This document shows positions 8,621-16,469 of a DNA stretch of 64,000 nt, one piece after another. Where the stretch lies: positions 35,825 to 99,824 of the forward strand of contig NZ_MVHF01000030.1 of assembly GCF_002086485.1 (NCBI RefSeq), written 5' to 3'. The notes beneath the pieces are model-generated. The model was not told the origin of the DNA, made no database searches, and saw only the letters and a list, made by a program, of their open reading frames with translations. This DNA comes from Mycobacterium aquaticum (lineage in GTDB: Bacteria > Actinomycetota > Actinomycetes > Mycobacteriales > Mycobacteriaceae). The translations under genes were made by a program, and so were the position numbers. Positions within the stretch are counted from its first letter, which is position 1; each line of letters begins with the position of its first letter.

Positions 8621-9235
8621 ATGAGCGCCCCACAGCACCGGCTTATGCTGCTCCGTCACGGCGAGACCGAATGGTCCAAATCAGGTCAACACACCGGCCG
8701 CACCGATCTCGACCTCACCGATACCGGACGGCAACAGGCCAAGGCGGCGGCCGCGGTGCTGGCCGACCTGCAGCTGCAGGACCCCATCGTGATCTCCAGC
8801 CCTCGGCGCCGTGCACTGGAGACGGCCGAATTGGCCGGGTTGACCATCGACGAAGTATCTCCGCTGCTCGCCGAATGGGATTACGGCGAATACGAAGGGC
8901 TGACTCCCCAGCAGATCCACGCAAAGGTGCCGGAGTGGACGGTGTGGACGCATGGCGGCCCGGGTGGGGAAAGCCCGGCCGACGTCACCGCCCGCGCGGA
9001 TCAGGCGATCGAGCTGGCGTTGGGATACCTCGAAACCCGTGACGTCGTCTTCGTCGGGCACGGTCACTTTTCCCGGTCGGTGCTGGTCCGCTGGGTAGAA
9101 CTGCCGATAGCCGAGGGGATCCGCTTCATGATGGACACGGCCTCGGTCGCGGTCTGCGGCTTCAAAGACGGCCTCCGACAGCTCAATGCACTGGGCCTCA
9201 GCGGCCGTACCAATCCGTGCCTGCCGTCGCACTGA
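8621..9235 (+). CDS. gpm2: Histidine-phosphatase superfamily acid phosphatase Gpm2 (Rv3214-like)
   Basis: A 204-residue protein with the phosphohistidine motif LLRHGETEW (Arg12-His13-Gly14) and a second catalytic His in FVGHGHFSR. It is annotated as phosphoglycerate mutase in many genomes, but the M. tuberculosis homologue Rv3214 behaves as an acid phosphatase, and its length is close to the phosphatase type. I used the ATG at 8621 (MSAPQHRLMLL) because upstream codons cross the divergent parA start. Its last 19 bases overlap entC. Confidence 0.88.
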   Translation: MSAPQHRLMLLRHGETEWSKSGQHTGRTDLDLTDTGRQQAKAAAAVLADLQLQDPIVISSPRRRALETAELAGLTIDEVSPLLAEWDYGEYEGLTPQQIHAKVPEWTVWTHGGPGGESPADVTARADQAIELALGYLETRDVVFVGHGHFSRSVLVRWVELPIAEGIRFMMDTASVAVCGFKDGLRQLNALGLSGRTNPCLPSH

Positions 9236-10320
9236 ACCCGGGGTTCGTGCTGGCCGGACCGTCGGGGGCGCTGGTCACCGAGGGTGTGCGGAGGGGTTAT
9301 TCGGCGATCCCCGACGCGCAATCCGCACTGCGGTCCGGTGCTGCCTCAATCATTGTGGGCGCGTTGCCCTTTGACACGACGCAGCCGGCCGCTCTGCAGG
9401 AACCGATGACGGTCCACCGTGCCGATGCGTTGCCCGACTGGCCGGCCGGGCCGACGCCTTCGGTGACGTCGCGCGAGACCTTGCCTGCCAGCGCGGTGCA
9501 CCGCGACCGGGTGGCCGAGGCGGTGGCACGCTTGCGGGATCCGGCCACTGTGCTGGACAAGGTGGTGCTGGCCCGGGCGCTGCAGCTCACCGCGGACGGC
9601 GCGTGGGATCCGCGCACCGTGCTGCGCAAGCTGGCCGACGCCGATCCGGCCGCCACGGTGTACCTCGCGGACCTGTCACCTGCCGGCCCGCGATACAGCG
9701 GAACCGTTTTGGTCGGAGCCAGCCCCGAACTGCTGGTGGCGCGCCAGGGCGACACGGTGATCTGCCAACCGTTCGCCGGTTCGGCGCCACGGTCTTCCGA
9801 TCCGGCCACCGACCGCGCCAACGCGGACGCGCTGGCCGCGTCGGCGAAGAACCGCCACGAGCATCAACTGGTCGTCGACGTCATGCGCAAGGCGCTCGAT
9901 CCGTTGTGCGTGGACATGCAGATCGCAGCAGAACCCGAATTGCACGGCACGGACGCCCTGTGGCACCTGAGCACGCCGATGCGCGGGCGGTTGCGCGGAA
10001 AAGACATCACCGCAATCGATCTCGCACTCGCCCTGCACCCCACCCCCGCCGTGGGCGGAGTTCCCACGGATACGGCTGCCGCGCTAATCGGCGAGCTCGA
10101 AGGTGACCGCGGGTTCTACGCGGGGGCCGTGGGTTGGTGCGACGCCGACGGTGACGGTCGCTGGGTCGTGTCGATCCGCTGTGCCGTGCTGTCCGCCGAC
10201 CGGCGGGAAGCGCTGGCCCACGCCGGTGGCGGCATCGTCGCCGAATCCGATCCCGACGACGAAGTCGACGAGACCACAACGAAATTCCGGACCATCCTGA
10301 AAGGACTGGGGACAGCATGA
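9217..10320 (+). CDS. entC: Isochorismate synthase EntC (Rv3215-like)
   Basis: A 367-residue chorismate-binding-domain enzyme that converts chorismate to isochorismate, for siderophore or menaquinone synthesis. Family blocks include VVLARALQL, GASPELLV, the GSAPRSSDPATDRAN loop, LHPTPAVGG and GFYAGAVGW. Translation starts at GTG 9217 inside the end of gpm2 and the stop overlaps the next gene by ATGA, so the three genes look translationally coupled. M. tuberculosis has the same gpm2-entC-acetyltransferase order. Confidence 0.92.
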   Translation: MPAVALNPGFVLAGPSGALVTEGVRRGYSAIPDAQSALRSGAASIIVGALPFDTTQPAALQEPMTVHRADALPDWPAGPTPSVTSRETLPASAVHRDRVAEAVARLRDPATVLDKVVLARALQLTADGAWDPRTVLRKLADADPAATVYLADLSPAGPRYSGTVLVGASPELLVARQGDTVICQPFAGSAPRSSDPATDRANADALAASAKNRHEHQLVVDVMRKALDPLCVDMQIAAEPELHGTDALWHLSTPMRGRLRGKDITAIDLALALHPTPAVGGVPTDTAAALIGELEGDRGFYAGAVGWCDADGDGRWVVSIRCAVLSADRREALAHAGGGIVAESDPDDEVDETTTKFRTILKGLGTA

Positions 10321-10802
10321 CCGAAGTGATCCGACGGGTACGGCCCGGCGACGAGATCGAGATCGCCGCGATGGTCCGTGAGCTCGCAGAGTTCGAGAAG
10401 GCGCTCGACGAGTGCACTGTCACCGAAACTCAGTTGCACACTGCGCTTTTCGGCGAGAAGCCGGTGGCATACGGGCACATCGTCGAGATCGACGGCGAGG
10501 TGGCTGCCACCGCGGTGTGGTTCCTGAACTTCTCCACCTGGGACGGGGTCGCCGGGATCTACCTGGAAGATCTCTACGTGCGGCCCGCGTTCCGGCGCCG
10601 CGGGCTGGCCCGAAAGTTGTTGGTCACCTTGGCCGCCGAGTGCGTCGAGAACGGATACTCCCGGCTGACGTGGGCGGTGTTGAACTGGAACGTCAACGCG
10701 ATCGCACTGTACGACGCCGTCGGCGGCAAGCCGCAGACCGAATGGACCACCTACCGGGTGTCGGGGCCGGAGCTCACCGCCCTGGCCGGCGAGCAGGGCT
10801 GA
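10317..10802 (+). CDS. GNAT-family N-acetyltransferase (Rv3216-like)
   Basis: A 161-residue GNAT protein. The acetyl-CoA pyrophosphate loop is seen in VRPAFRRRGLARKLL (the R/Q-x-x-G-x-G/A motif), preceded by the beta4 strand IYLEDLYV and followed by NWNVNAIALYDAVGG. The closest general resemblance is to diamine/spermidine-type acetyltransferases; the substrate cannot be read from the sequence. The ATG overlaps the entC stop by four bases. It is the last core gene before the catabolic block. Confidence 0.88.
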   Translation: MTEVIRRVRPGDEIEIAAMVRELAEFEKALDECTVTETQLHTALFGEKPVAYGHIVEIDGEVAATAVWFLNFSTWDGVAGIYLEDLYVRPAFRRRGLARKLLVTLAAECVENGYSRLTWAVLNWNVNAIALYDAVGGKPQTEWTTYRVSGPELTALAGEQG

Positions 10803-10844
10803 CTCACCCCACCCATCCCGCGTGACCTTTCACACCCGTGGGAC

Positions 10845-10863
10845 TTATCAGGTTGTCTGATAA
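10845..10863. promoter_or_regulatory. GntR operator 1 (amidase promoter)
   Basis: The perfect inverted repeat TTATCAG-GTTGT-CTGATAA has 7-base arms and a 5-base centre. It overlaps a plausible promoter: TTATCA as -35 (10845-10850) and TAGGCT as -10 (10868-10873) with a 17-base spacer, and the amidase ATG lies 51 bases beyond the operator. Near-copies lie at 13098-13114 and 13198-13216 around the GntR gene. A repressor binding here would block the -35 region. Confidence 0.75.
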
Positions 10864-10913
10864 GTTGTAGGCTCATCAGGCAGGCCTGCTTCAAGCAACG
10901 GAAAGTGAGGGCC

Positions 10914-12350
10914 ATGTCCGATTACGAAGAGCTGTGCTGGATGTCTGCGGTCGAGTTGTCCGGCAGAATCGCCGCGCGCGAAGTCACCCCGCTCGATGTC
11001 GCCGACGCCGTACTGCGCCGAATGTCCGAGGTGAACCCGACGCTCAACGCGTTCGTCTACCACGACCCCGACCAGGTGATGGCCGACGCACGGGCGCTCA
11101 CCGAGCAGCTGGCGGGTGGGCAACCCGTATCGCCGCTGCACGGCATCCCGTTCAGCCTCAAAGAGGTATGCGCGGTGAAGGGCACCCCGGCGACCTCCGG
11201 CATCGTCGCATTCAAGGATGTCGTGGCCGAGCACGACGAACCGGTGGCCGCACGATTGAAGTCGGCAGGCGGCCTGTTCCTCGGCAAGACCAACCCAGCG
11301 GAGGGCGGGTACAAAGCAAACTCCTCCAACCATCTGTACGGCACGACCCACAACCCCTGGCGGCACGGCATGACCGCGGGTGGGTCCAGCAGTGGCGCCG
11401 GGGCAGCGGTCGCAGCCGGGATCGGCCAGCTGGCGCAGGGCACCGACGGCGGCGGGTCGGTACGCATCCCGGCCGCGCTCAACGGTGTTGTCGGGTTCAA
11501 ACCGGCCTTGGGTCGGATCCCCCAGACCCGGCTTGCCGGTCGGTTCCACACGTTCGCCTACCACGGTCCGATCACCCGTACGGTGGCCGACGCCGCGCTG
11601 ATGCTCAATGCGATGGCGGGATTCGACCCGGCCGATCCGCTGTCGCTGCCGTCGGACGGGTTCGACTACGTGGCGGCGTTGAACCGGGGCATCGATGGTG
11701 CGCGCATCGCCTGGTCGCCGAATCTGGGATATGCCACCGTCGACCCTGAGATCAACGACATCTGTCGCCGCGCTGTCTCGGCATTCACCGAATTGGGTTG
11801 CGTTGTCGAAGAAGCCGATCCCGGCTGGGACAACCCCGAACAAGCCATGTGGGAAGGCGTCTGGGCCCCCGTGTACTCGTCGATGCTCGACACGGCCGAC
11901 TGGGATGGCGAGGCGGGCCGGGTCGACGAACAACTCATCGAAGTGATGCGGTCGGGCGCTCGGCTGGGCGCCCGCGACATCCAGCGCGCTGATGCCGCAC
12001 GTGGTCGCATGGTCGATCAGATGACGGCGTTCATGCGCGACTTCGACTACCTCGTCACGCCGGTCACCACCCAACCCACGTTCGCCGCCGACCAGTTCTG
12101 CCCCGACAGTTTGTCGGATGCGCCACTGCCGCACCAGGTCATGGGTTGGCTGCTCACCTACCCGTTCAACATGACGACCAATCCGGCGATCTCGGTGCCC
12201 GCGGGATTCACCGCTGCGGGCATGCCCGTCGGGCTGCAGATCGTCGGCGGCCTACGGGCCGACGCCGCGGTGCTTCAAGCCGCAGCGGCTTTTGAGCGTG
12301 TGCGACCCTGGTCGCAACACCGACCGGAAGTGCTTGCCGCCCAAGGCTAG
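10914..12350 (+). CDS. Amidase-signature family hydrolase
   Basis: A 478-residue amidase-signature enzyme. The catalytic triad is visible: Lys83 in SLKEVCAVKG, the cis-Ser in the Gly/Ser block AGGSSSGAG (about residue 159), and the nucleophile Ser182 in GGGSVRIPA. The family hydrolyses C-N bonds in amides, ureas and cyclic amides; the substrate is unknown. The ATG at 10914 has GAGGG close upstream. Its promoter carries the same operator as the convergent gntR gene and the permease operon, so it probably supplies an amine or acid to that pathway. Confidence 0.9.
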   Translation: MSDYEELCWMSAVELSGRIAAREVTPLDVADAVLRRMSEVNPTLNAFVYHDPDQVMADARALTEQLAGGQPVSPLHGIPFSLKEVCAVKGTPATSGIVAFKDVVAEHDEPVAARLKSAGGLFLGKTNPAEGGYKANSSNHLYGTTHNPWRHGMTAGGSSSGAGAAVAAGIGQLAQGTDGGGSVRIPAALNGVVGFKPALGRIPQTRLAGRFHTFAYHGPITRTVADAALMLNAMAGFDPADPLSLPSDGFDYVAALNRGIDGARIAWSPNLGYATVDPEINDICRRAVSAFTELGCVVEEADPGWDNPEQAMWEGVWAPVYSSMLDTADWDGEAGRVDEQLIEVMRSGARLGARDIQRADAARGRMVDQMTAFMRDFDYLVTPVTTQPTFAADQFCPDSLSDAPLPHQVMGWLLTYPFNMTTNPAISVPAGFTAAGMPVGLQIVGGLRADAAVLQAAAAFERVRPWSQHRPEVLAAQG

Positions 12351-12356
12351 CCGGAT

Positions 12357-12389
12357 CCGGTGTTGCCGTCGCTGCGGCGGCAACACCGG
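12357..12389. terminator. Hairpin between convergent amidase and gntR
   Basis: The perfect 12-base arms CCGGTGTTGCCG and CGGCAACACCGG are separated by a 9-base loop. The hairpin lies exactly between two convergent stop codons. There is no T-run, so it would be a U-tail-less terminator working in both directions. Confidence 0.6.
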
Positions 12390-12391
12390 TA

Positions 12392-13087
12392 TCAGTCGGC
12401 CGCAACGGCGGCTTGTTCGTTACCCCGACGGTCGGATTCCAGCTGCCCGAGCATGACGGCGGCCGCCCCGGCCGGATCGCGCTGACGGATTGCCTCCATG
12501 ATCCCGGAATGCGCGTCCTGGTCATGACGATGCCGGTCATCCGGGGACATTCGCAGCATGTCGAGCATCGCCGAGCGGATCCTCGGCGCAAAGGATTCGA
12601 ACAGCTCGGAAAGCACCGGATTGTGCGCCGCACGCACGATCGCGCGATGAAACTCGATGTCGGCATCCACCAGCTCGTCATCCGATCGCCCGGTCTCGGC
12701 ATCGGCCCGACTCTTCAGCGTCGTCCTGAGCCGGGTGAGATCCCTGGAATCCCTACGGCCGGCGGCCAACTCAGCCGCCTTCACCTCGATGGCCTCCCGA
12801 ACTTCGAGGACGTCGTCGATGTCGGCCCGGCGTAGGACCGCCTCCCACTCCTCGGATCGCTCGAGTGCGATGACGAACACGCCTGAGCCCTGGCGCGCCT
12901 CGACCAGTCCCAGACCCCGCAGCTGCTTGACGGCTTCGCGCACAGTGGATCTGCCCACGCCGAGCTCGGCGGCCAGGGCCGACTCGGCGGGCAGCTTGGC
13001 TCCGATTTCCCATTCACCCGCCGTGATACGCGCCGCGATCTGGTCGGCCGCCTGCTCTACGAGCGAGAACCTCCGAAGTTCTGCCAT
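12392..13087 (-). CDS. GntR-family regulator, FadR/FCD subfamily
   Basis: A 231-residue regulator. The winged helix (residues about 8-75) includes GAKLPAESALAAELGVGRST and VREAVKQL. It is followed by a C-terminal FCD domain. FCD metal ligands are partly visible: Asp and His in DADIEFHRAI and His in DAHSGIM. The third usual His position appears to be Gln (MLGQLES). A near-palindrome TATCAG-CTTGT-CTGATG lies 11 bases upstream of its ATG, indicating autoregulation, and a TAGCGT -10 just before the ATG suggests a leaderless transcript. It probably also controls the amidase and the permease operon. Confidence 0.9.
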   Translation of the reverse strand: MAELRRFSLVEQAADQIAARITAGEWEIGAKLPAESALAAELGVGRSTVREAVKQLRGLGLVEARQGSGVFVIALERSEEWEAVLRRADIDDVLEVREAIEVKAAELAAGRRDSRDLTRLRTTLKSRADAETGRSDDELVDADIEFHRAIVRAAHNPVLSELFESFAPRIRSAMLDMLRMSPDDRHRHDQDAHSGIMEAIRQRDPAGAAAVMLGQLESDRRGNEQAAVAAD

Positions 13088-13097
13088 GGCGAAACGC

Positions 13098-13114
13098 TAT
13101 CAGCTTGTCTGATG
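13098..13114. promoter_or_regulatory. GntR operator 2 (gntR autoregulation)
   Basis: TATCAG-CTTGT-CTGATG is an imperfect inverted repeat sharing the core TCAGnTTGTCTGAT with the sites at 10845 and 13198. Read on the minus strand it overlaps TAGCGT, a plausible -10 element for gntR. Confidence 0.7.
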
Positions 13115-13197
13115 TGTCCGACCGCAACCGGCCGAACCACCCAGGTGTGCCAAACGACACCACGCGCCGGAAAGTCGGCCCAATCACACATCCCCTC

Positions 13198-13216
13198 TTG
13201 TCAGGTTGTCTGATGA
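13198..13216. promoter_or_regulatory. GntR operator 3 (permease operon promoter)
   Basis: TTGTCAG-GTTGT-CTGATGA is a third copy of the operator. It overlaps TTGTCA as -35 (13198-13203), which is followed after 17 bases by TACGCT as -10 (13221-13226). This is the same geometry as at the amidase promoter. Transcription from here would give a leader of about 90 bases to the permease ATG. Confidence 0.72.
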
Positions 13217-13320
13217 CTTATACGCTGCTGTCAGCCGCCGAAGCGGCTTCCTCTCCGGCCCGCGACTTTCGACAGCGCCTGGGTCGCAGACCCTTTCACC
13301 ACCCAAGAAAGTTGGCCAGT

Positions 13321-14799
13321 ATGGCTTCCTCGGACGGCAATTCTCCCCCGACCCTGCGATCGGGTCAGATCGGCACAGGGGCGATCGTTTTCATGGTCGT
13401 GGCGGCAGCGTCCCCGCTCGGGGCGATGTTCGTCGGGGCCGGCGCATCCATCGGACACGGCAACGGCATCGGGACCCCGGGTATCTACGTCATCGCGGGC
13501 GTGACCCTCGCCCTGTTCGCCGTGGGATACGTGGCGATGAGCCGCCATGTGGTCAGCGCAGGCGCCTTCTACGTGTACATCACGCGGGGGCTCGGCCGTG
13601 CCTTCGGCATGGGAGCGGCCATGATCGCGCTGATCTGTTACAACGCCTACGTCGTCGCACTGATCGCATTCGTCGGCATCTCGACCCAGGGCGCCGCATC
13701 GGCCGACCTGGGTATCGAACTGCCTTGGCAGATTTGGTCATTGCTCGCCTACCTGGTGCTCGTGACGCTGTCGTACTTCCGGATCGAGTTCAGCGCGAAG
13801 GTTCTCGGGGTTCTGCTGGCAGCCGAGTTCGTGATCCTCGGACTGCTCGACGTCATGGTCCTGGTGAAGAACGGCCCGGCAGCATTCCCGTTGGAATCGT
13901 TCACGCCGAGCTCGGTTTTCACCGCGACGATCGGGGTGAGCATCGTCTACGCCTTCTCGTCGTTCACCGGCTTCGAAGCCACCGCGATCTACGGCGAGGA
14001 GGCGCGCGAACCACGCCGCACCATTCCGCGCGCCACCTACATCGCGTTGGCCCTCATCACCGGGTTCTACGTGCTCACCACCTGGTCGCTGATAGCGGCA
14101 TTCGGCGCCGACGGAGCGGTCCAAGCGGCCCAAGAGGATTCCGACTTCGTCTTCAAGGCCAACAGTTTGTATGTCGGCGGGATATCCGACCACATCATGC
14201 ATCTGTTGGTGTGCACCAGCCTGTTCGCCGCACTCCTCGCCTTCCACAACGCCACCGCTCGATACATGTTCGCGCTGGCCCGTGACGGTGCACTGCCCCG
14301 CGCCCTCGCCAGGGTGCATCAGCGGCACGGTTCGCCACACGTCGCGAGCCGGACCCAGTTGGGATTCGCCGGGGCTGTCCTGGTCATCATGGCGCTCACC
14401 CACCTCGACGTGGAGGACATCGCAGCGGGGTTCCTGGGCCTCGGCGCATTGGGCATGCTGTGCCTGCAAGGACTCGCGAGCTGCGCGGTGGTCGGGTTCT
14501 TCGCACGCCGGGCCGACCGCGAACTGTGGCGCACCACCGTCGCACCCACCGCCGCGGCCGTACTCCTCGCGACCGGCATCGGCTTGTCCGTCTGGCACTT
14601 CCCCGCGCTGACCGGTGCGACATCGAGCCTGATGAACCATCTCTGGGTGCTGCTACCCGTGGCCTTCGCGATCGGATTGCTCGGCGCGTACTACATGCGC
14701 CGCGCACAGCCGACCGTCTACGCCGACTTCGGCCACCGAGACCCCGTACCCGACGGCGACACCGAAACCGCCGTCTCCACCCCTACCACCACCAACTGA
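13321..14799 (+). CDS. APC-superfamily amino acid/amine permease
   Basis: A 492-residue integral membrane protein with about 12 hydrophobic segments. The N-terminal block GQIGTGAIVFMVVAAASPLG and the segment YAFSSFTGFEATAIYGEEARE are typical of APC transporters. The ATG at 13321 is preceded by AAGAAAG; an in-frame start at 13105 would run through the operator and promoter and is rejected. The cytoplasmic C-terminus ends in a Thr-rich tail. It is the first gene of a four-gene operon and probably imports the amino acid or amine that the operon degrades. Confidence 0.88.
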   Translation: MASSDGNSPPTLRSGQIGTGAIVFMVVAAASPLGAMFVGAGASIGHGNGIGTPGIYVIAGVTLALFAVGYVAMSRHVVSAGAFYVYITRGLGRAFGMGAAMIALICYNAYVVALIAFVGISTQGAASADLGIELPWQIWSLLAYLVLVTLSYFRIEFSAKVLGVLLAAEFVILGLLDVMVLVKNGPAAFPLESFTPSSVFTATIGVSIVYAFSSFTGFEATAIYGEEAREPRRTIPRATYIALALITGFYVLTTWSLIAAFGADGAVQAAQEDSDFVFKANSLYVGGISDHIMHLLVCTSLFAALLAFHNATARYMFALARDGALPRALARVHQRHGSPHVASRTQLGFAGAVLVIMALTHLDVEDIAAGFLGLGALGMLCLQGLASCAVVGFFARRADRELWRTTVAPTAAAVLLATGIGLSVWHFPALTGATSSLMNHLWVLLPVAFAIGLLGAYYMRRAQPTVYADFGHRDPVPDGDTETAVSTPTTTN

Positions 14800-14810
14800 A
14801 AGGAAATCCC

Positions 14811-15158
14811 ATGTCCCCCACCCTTTTGCACCTTCCGATCCTCGCCGGACAGACCCCCGAAACCAAGGAATTCCTGGCCGAATTGTCCGGACCTCGCGCG
14901 CAGGCCTACGCCGAATCACAACGCGCACTCGAGGTGGGCAAAGAGGCATGGTTCATCACCCGATCCGGCGACGACGACATCCTGGTGGCCTACCTGGAAT
15001 CCGTCGACTTCGCGGTGGCACTGCAGAGGATGAGCGCATCGGCACAGCCGTTCGACCGGTGGTTCAAGGACCGGTTGCGCAGCTGCACCGGACTCGATCT
15101 CGACAATCCCCCGGCCATGTCGCTTCCGGAACTGGCCGCCTACTACACCGAAAGCTGA
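14811..15158 (+). CDS. Small DUF6176-like protein in the permease operon
   Basis: A 115-residue soluble protein with a strong ribosome-binding site (AAAGGA) before the ATG at 14811. The pattern (short strand, LAELSGPRAQAYAESQRAL helix, EAWFITRSGDDDILVAYLES strands, then PFDRWFKDRLRSCTG) suggests a ferredoxin-like dimeric barrel and resembles DUF6176 as I recall it. No catalytic residues are recognisable. It lies 11 bases after the permease and 3 bases before the PLP enzyme, so it belongs to the same transcript. Confidence 0.72.
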   Translation: MSPTLLHLPILAGQTPETKEFLAELSGPRAQAYAESQRALEVGKEAWFITRSGDDDILVAYLESVDFAVALQRMSASAQPFDRWFKDRLRSCTGLDLDNPPAMSLPELAAYYTES

Positions 15159-15161
15159 GAG

Positions 15162-16466
15162 ATGACCACACTTCTCGACCGGACGTTCGAACTCAATCCG
15201 GCCATGCTGGCCGCGGCCATCGAGCTGCACCAAGGCGGTGCGGTTCCGTCGGCGACACAGATGATCGACCTGGACATGATCGCCGACAATGCCCGCCGTA
15301 CCGCAGCGGCCGCCGACAAGCACGGGCTGCGGGTGTACGCCATGACCAAGCAGAACGGCCTCAACCCCTTCATGACCAAAGTCATGTTGGAGTGCGGCAT
15401 CCCTTCCACGTGTGCGGTGGAAACGCTTCAGGCGCACCGGATTCATCGTTACGGGTTCCCGCTCGGCAACGTCGGTCACATCCAGAACATCCCGGCTGCC
15501 CAGGTTCCCGCCGTGGTCGCGATGCGTCCCGAGTTCATCACCGTCTACACCTATGAGGCCGCACAGCGGGTGTCCGCCGCCGCCTCGCGGCTCGGGGTCA
15601 CCCAGCGACTGTACGTACGGGTGACCAACCAGGCATCGACCGGAACGCCGATCGTAGGTGTCGACGACGGCGCGTTCAGCGGCCTTGTCGGCGGTTGGAC
15701 CGAGGACACCTGCGTCGCGGGAATCCGCCCGCTGCTGGACCTGCCGAACGTCGAAGTCGCAGGCTTGACCCAATTTTCGGCGATCAGCTACGGGGAAACC
15801 GGGGACCCTTCGGTGGTGAAACCGACCGAGGCGTTCTTCACCATGCTGCGGGCCAAAGAGTTGCTGGAACGTGAGCTCGGCCTGCGGGATCTGCATCTCA
15901 ACGTCGGCGGCAACGCCAACGTCGGGACGTTCCCGGTGCTCGCGAGTTACGGGGTCACCGAGGTGGAACCCGGGGTGTCGCTGGCCGGCTCGGGCGGCTT
16001 CCACGCCAAGCAGGACATGGCCGAACGGCCCGCCCAGGTCGTGGTCACCGAGGTCAGCCACTTCTGGGGCGACAATGTCTACACAGCAGGCGGAGTCTTC
16101 AGCTTCGTCTCCGACCTGTATGACCCGGAGCCCATGTCCGCGGCAGCCGGTACCGATCTCGACTCCGCCCGAGGCTGCCGGATTCCCTACCTCTACAACC
16201 AGATGGTCGATGCCCACGGGGTATTCGGCCCGGGTGAACCGATGCCGGCGATCGGCGACACCGTGCTGGTGGTGCACCACCCCCAGGCGTTCCTCGAGCG
16301 GGGATACACCGCAGCGGTCAGCGGCATCGCCACCGGAAAGCCCCGCGTCGAAGGCGTTTTCGACGCCGCGTGCAACCAGCTCGACGAGAACTTCAATGTG
16401 CTGCCGCTGCAACACACCCTCGACCGACTGGATGCGGTGGGCCGGTACTACCGCGACGAGAGCTGA
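15162..16466 (+). CDS. Fold-III PLP enzyme, alanine racemase-like (YhfX-like)
   Basis: A 434-residue protein with an alanine-racemase-type N-terminal barrel. The likely PLP lysine is Lys63 in YAMTKQNGLNPF, and the strand order IDLDMIADNARR ... LRVYAMTK is typical of fold-type III. Later blocks, GGNANVGTFPVL and EPGVSLAGSGGFHAK, are likely phosphate- and substrate-binding. It resembles E. coli YhfX, an uncharacterised racemase-like protein; D-threonine aldolase/dehydratase relatives are the alternative. Between a permease and an aldehyde dehydrogenase, a role in opening an amino acid or amino alcohol is inferred. Confidence 0.75.
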   Translation: MTTLLDRTFELNPAMLAAAIELHQGGAVPSATQMIDLDMIADNARRTAAAADKHGLRVYAMTKQNGLNPFMTKVMLECGIPSTCAVETLQAHRIHRYGFPLGNVGHIQNIPAAQVPAVVAMRPEFITVYTYEAAQRVSAAASRLGVTQRLYVRVTNQASTGTPIVGVDDGAFSGLVGGWTEDTCVAGIRPLLDLPNVEVAGLTQFSAISYGETGDPSVVKPTEAFFTMLRAKELLERELGLRDLHLNVGGNANVGTFPVLASYGVTEVEPGVSLAGSGGFHAKQDMAERPAQVVVTEVSHFWGDNVYTAGGVFSFVSDLYDPEPMSAAAGTDLDSARGCRIPYLYNQMVDAHGVFGPGEPMPAIGDTVLVVHHPQAFLERGYTAAVSGIATGKPRVEGVFDAACNQLDENFNVLPLQHTLDRLDAVGRYYRDES

Positions 16467-16469
16467 GGC

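Noticed and set aside
10848..12134. 428-residue minus-strand frame opposite the amidase
   Set aside because: The amidase carries the full catalytic triad on the plus strand; the reverse frame is low-complexity.
13105..13320. N-terminal extension of the APC permease
   Set aside because: It would place coding sequence across the GntR operator and promoter elements; ATG 13321 begins the family-like N-terminus.
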